A DNA stretch of 64,000 nucleotides, taken from positions 77,187 to 141,186 of the forward strand of contig NZ_CAWVHE010000001.1 in the NCBI RefSeq assembly GCF_963929015.1. Direction: 5' to 3'. The DNA is from Merdimonas sp963929015 (GTDB lineage Bacteria > Bacillota > Clostridia > Lachnospirales > Lachnospiraceae). The translations under genes and the position numbers were made by a program. The notes beneath the pieces were generated by a model that saw only the letters and a program-made list of their open reading frames with translations, was not told the origin of the DNA and searched no databases. Below, in pieces: positions 60,961-64,000 of the stretch. Position 1 is the first letter of the stretch. The number at the start of each line of letters is the position of its first letter.

Positions 60961-61668
60961 CTATACCCATCGCCGTTTTTGTATCATCTGCACAGTCAGG
61001 AACAGAAAAACAACGATCAGCGAAAGATACAGGATCACTCCGCTCATGTCCAGATAGCTGCTTTCTGTAATCGACGTCAGATAGGTGTTCAGCTCCAGCT
61101 TCCCCAGAATATCCGTGACTGTCCCGGAAGGAAGAAAACTTAGGATCCCGCTCCACAGATAGAGGACCATCAGGATGCCCATGGTGGCAATGGCCGCAAT
61201 GATCGTGCTTTCCGTCAGAGACGAGACGAAAAGACCAATGGAAATATAAACGCAGCCCAGCAGAAAGAACATCAGGATCGACAGATAATCTGTCTTGATA
61301 TACGCCGTCCCCTGAGCCTTGATGATCAGCGGAAATATCAGATAAATGAGGCATGGGACTGCCAGGATCGTAACCATTGCAAAATATTTCCCAAGTACGA
61401 TCCTGGTCAGTCCAAGAGGCGCGGTCAAAAGCAGCTGGTCCGTCTTATTTTTTCGTTCTTCCGCAAAACTTCGCATGGTCAGGACCGGCACGGCGATCAG
61501 CAGGATGAAGAGTACTCCGGAAAGGACATAGGAAAAATACGGATAGCCATAGTTCAGATTATATGCCATAAAATACACCCCTGTATAAGCCACCAGAAAG
61601 GCAATGAATACATAGCCGATCATGGTGTGAAAATATGAATTTAACTCCCGTTTATAGATTGCTTTCAC
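60961..61668 (-). CDS. ABC-2 type permease (GldF-like)
   Basis: A 235-residue permease with six predicted helices. It starts MKAIYKRELNSYFHTMIGYV, as in the NosY/GldF group. RSFAEERKNKTDQLLLTAP is characteristic of ABC-2 permeases. It lies between the ATPase (20 bases upstream) and the GldG-like gene, so the three form one transporter. The substrate is unknown. Confidence 0.92.
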   Translation of the reverse strand: MKAIYKRELNSYFHTMIGYVFIAFLVAYTGVYFMAYNLNYGYPYFSYVLSGVLFILLIAVPVLTMRSFAEERKNKTDQLLLTAPLGLTRIVLGKYFAMVTILAVPCLIYLIFPLIIKAQGTAYIKTDYLSILMFFLLGCVYISIGLFVSSLTESTIIAAIATMGILMVLYLWSGILSFLPSGTVTDILGKLELNTYLTSITESSYLDMSGVILYLSLIVVFLFLTVQMIQKRRWV

Positions 61669-61688
61669 CTGTAATACCTCCCTGCCTT

Positions 61689-62618
61689 TTAGTTTTGCGT
61701 CAGCTTCAGGAAGATTTCTTCCAGCGTCCTTTTCTCAAGCCGCAGCGTCCGAAGAGGGATCCCCTCCCCGGCAAAAGTAAGAAACAACTGCTCCCGGATA
61801 TCCTCTGCTCCCTTTGCCTCAATCCTTGCCTTTACCGTGCCGTCTTCCAGAACCTCGCAGTCCACAGAGCGGATCTCGTCCATGCGCGACAGGATTTCTT
61901 CCACTTTATGTTTCTCTTCTCTGGCTTCTATCTCCACATGTCCGGTCCCGCTCATGGTCCGTTCCAGATTCTCCGGCGTATCACTGGCCACAAGCTTTCC
62001 TTCGGATATGATCAGAATGTGGCTGCAGACCTCCCGGATCTCCGCCAGGATGTGCGAGCTTAAGATCACGGTGTGATCTTTTGCCAGACGGCGGATCAGC
62101 TGCCGGATCTCTATGATCTGAGCCGGATCCAGCCCCACCGTCGGTTCATCCAGGATGATGATCGGCGGAAATCCCAGAATGGCCTGGGCAAGTCCCGCCC
62201 TCTGGCGATACCCCTTGGACAGATTGGCGGTCAGCCTCCCTTTTACTCCTTCCAGGCCGGTAAGGCACATCACACGTTCCAGCTGCGCTTCCCGCTCTGC
62301 TCCCGGGATCTTTTTCAGCTCTGCCGCAAACCGCAGATACTCTTCCACCGTCATCTCCGGATAGACCGGCGGCTGTTCCGGCAGATACCCGATACACCGC
62401 TTCGCCTCTTCCGGTTCCTTTAAAATGTCGTGGCCGTCGATTAGGACCTCCCCTTTGGTGGCCCCAAGATACCCTGTCATAATATTCATTGTGGTAGACT
62501 TCCCTGCCCCGTTTGGTCCCAGAAATCCATAGATCTGACCCTTTTCCACGGTAAAATTCAGATCGTCCACGGCCAGATGTTTTCCGTAACGCTTCGTCAG
62601 ATGCCTTACTTCTATCAC
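61689..62618 (-). CDS. ABC transporter ATP-binding protein (GldA/NatA type)
   Basis: A 309-residue ATPase. Walker A is GPNGAGKS, the signature LSKGYRQRAGLAQAIL and Walker B IIILDEPTVGLDP. The C-terminal extension is longer than minimal ATPases. The GTG at 62618 is the best start: GGGAGGAATCGAA lies upstream at good spacing and the protein then begins at the usual place. First gene of the four-gene operon. Confidence 0.93.
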   Translation of the reverse strand: MIEVRHLTKRYGKHLAVDDLNFTVEKGQIYGFLGPNGAGKSTTMNIMTGYLGATKGEVLIDGHDILKEPEEAKRCIGYLPEQPPVYPEMTVEEYLRFAAELKKIPGAEREAQLERVMCLTGLEGVKGRLTANLSKGYRQRAGLAQAILGFPPIIILDEPTVGLDPAQIIEIRQLIRRLAKDHTVILSSHILAEIREVCSHILIISEGKLVASDTPENLERTMSGTGHVEIEAREEKHKVEEILSRMDEIRSVDCEVLEDGTVKARIEAKGAEDIREQLFLTFAGEGIPLRTLRLEKRTLEEIFLKLTQN

Positions 62619-62761
62619 TTCGATTCCTCCCGTACAGATATTGTTTTCGATCAGGCCGAAAAGGCCCGCCGGTGCTACCAATATAATCCAAAACTATGAA
62701 ATTTATGTGGTGAAACCATGAGAAAAATGTGGTATTTCTGTGAACTGCTTTTTTGTGAGTA

Positions 62762-62790
62762 TTGTGTCAGCTCCTCACAGGCGTTATAAT
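62762..62790 (+). promoter_or_regulatory. Promoter of the FliB-like gene
   Basis: TTGTGT (62762-62767), 17 bases, TATAAT (62785-62790). Confidence 0.7.
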
Positions 62791-62832
62791 AAAGACCAAT
62801 GGACTGAAAGATATTTATGATACGGAGGAAAT

Positions 62833-63998
62833 ATGCGATATACTGTTCCACATTATTTTAAGAAATTTCAATGCCTGGGCGGCAGCTGCCCCGACACCTG
62901 CTGTGCCGGCTGGCAGATTCAGATCGATCCTGCCTCTCTGAAAAAATACAGAAAGACGAAAGGGGCGCTGGGCGCCCGTCTCTACAACGAGATCGACTGG
63001 GAAGAGTCTGTATTTCGCCAGTACGACGGCGGACGCTGTGCCTTTCTCAACGAAACGAATCTGTGCGATCTTTACCTGGAGGGCGGCGGAGAAAACGCCT
63101 TCTGCAAGACCTGCCGCAGCTACCCGCGCCATACCCGAAGAATTTGAAGGCCTAAGGGAGATCTCTTTGTCCTTATCCTGCCCGGCTGCAGCCAGGCTGA
63201 TCCTGGGATGCAAAGAACCCGTCCGTTTTCTTCATATGGAAAATGAAAAAGGAGAAAACGACCCGGACTTTGATTTTCTGCTCTTTACCAAGCTCACCGA
63301 TGCCCCGCGCCCTGCTCTTTCGCATCTTAAAAGACCGGGAGCGGCCCCTGGATCTGCGGCTTGCAGTTTGTCTGGCCCTGGCGCACGATCTTCAGGTCTG
63401 CATCCACAGAAACACCCTTTTTCAGTGCGATGACCTGTTCGCCCGCTACGATACGCCAGACATCTGGAACCGTTTCCAGACAAAAGCTTGACGATCTGGA
63501 GGCCTCCGGGGATTCCCCGCAGCTTCGGCGGCGGACGCTGAAGAACCTGTTTCACACCCTGGATCAGCTGGAAGTCCTGCGCCCGGGCTGGACTATCTTC
63601 CGAACAAACGCGGAGAAAGCGCTCTTTGGCCTTGAGATCCCCGAACACGCAGACGCTGCATTCCGCCATGTGTTTACAGATATCATCACGGAACAACTGA
63701 TGATATATTTTCTCTTCACTTACTTTGCCGGCGCCGTGTACGATGGAGACGCCTGGGGAAAAACTGAAGTTTTCCTTTGCCTCGGTCGTTCTGATCCGGG
63801 AGCTGTTCCGGGCGCAGTGCATATGGGCCGCCTCCGGTTCCGACAAAGTCCCGGTCGTCAGCCCGTCTACCCTGACGAAGACCGCCTGGCGGTTTGGCCA
63901 GAGAACTGGAACACTCAGACCCGAATAAAAATACGATGGAAAAATTATTAAAAAACAAAAACAGCTTCAGCCTGAAGCACTTGCAACACGCGATCTAG
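62833..63998 (+). pseudogene. FliB-like lysine-N-methylase gene with five +1 frameshifts
   Basis: The product would be a FliB-family protein (flagellin lysine methylase, PF03692 type): FQCLGGSCPDTCCAGW, CRSYPRH, then SLSLSCPAAARLILG, and ARELEHSDPN near the end, with a stop at 63996-63998. The frame shifts by one extra base at each of five sites: CCC near 63138, CCCC near 63304, AAAA at 63482-63485, AAAAA near 63760 and GG at 63896-63897. Removing one base at each restores a protein of about 385 residues. GGAGGAAAT precedes the ATG. Either decay or sequencing error. Confidence 0.85.
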
Positions 63999-64000
63999 TG

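Noticed and set aside
59593..61143. A 516-codon open frame opposite the GldG-like gene
   Set aside because: Cys/His/Arg-rich shadow of the sense gene, no Shine-Dalgarno, no domain.
62833..63998. Programmed ribosomal frameshifting in the FliB-like gene
   Set aside because: Five shifts in one gene, at differing homopolymers without slippery heptamers, is not a known programmed pattern.

Overview
The window looks like a chromosomal segment from an anaerobic Firmicute, most likely a gut Lachnospiraceae-type Clostridium. This is inferred from gene content: CIRCE heat-shock operators, a Tn916-type integrase/excisionase pair, DUF4358/DHHW/MBOAT cassettes, YitT, a pyrophosphate-type phosphofructokinase, and Firmicute Shine-Dalgarno and sigma-A promoter forms. 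There is no rRNA operon and no CRISPR array. One tRNA gene (Gly, TCC) is present.

Layout. 1-6.1 kb holds two flavoprotein/aldo-keto reductase operons beside a LysR regulator; their two promoters share a conserved upstream module. 6.1-13.2 kb holds a glycosyltransferase, a membrane pseudokinase-like TPR protein, a phosphofructokinase with PPi-type residues, and an araC-glpK-mini-DUF1667 glycerol operon. 13.2-14.6 kb has a possible small RNA, a zinc-ribbon membrane protein and a low-molecular-weight phosphatase. 14.7-19.9 kb is an A/T-richer degenerate mobilizable element (int, xis, Toprim-helicase, broken MobA/MobL relaxase, ssb), followed by a GNAT and a Cys-rich protein that may be cargo. 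21.4-26.2 kb has an HD protein, an internally deleted acetyltransferase, a NifX-like/FKBP fusion, an X-prolyl dipeptidyl peptidase and a DUF1294 protein.

26.3-33.1 kb has an orphan promoter-terminator unit, a Lon-like AAA+ protein without a protease domain, YitT, DinB and CIRCE-controlled ClpB. 33.3-38.4 kb has a GNAT, a C39 peptidase, tRNA-Gly, a 2-hydroxyacid dehydrogenase, LspA and a subtilase. 38.5-46.5 kb is one long probable operon in which a surface-polymer O-acetylation cassette (SGNH, DUF4358, MBOAT, DHHW) runs into rluF-like, ligA and clpX. 46.6-58.4 kb has DUF5721, diaminopropionate ammonia-lyase, CIRCE-linked HtpG, a large FtsX-type ABC exporter, a PurF-like protein without the nucleophilic Cys, and a ClC transporter. 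58.5-62.6 kb is a Gld-type ABC operon. The right end holds a FliB-like gene carrying five +1 shifts, all in homopolymers.

The strongest leads are the LysR-linked twin promoters, the two possible noncoding transcription units (13.3 and 26.3 kb), the mini-DUF1667 gene after glpK, the metal-linker NifX-FKBP fusion, the subtilase ribosome-binding site buried in the clpX terminator, and the FliB frameshift cluster. I did not see a complete novel defence or secretion system.
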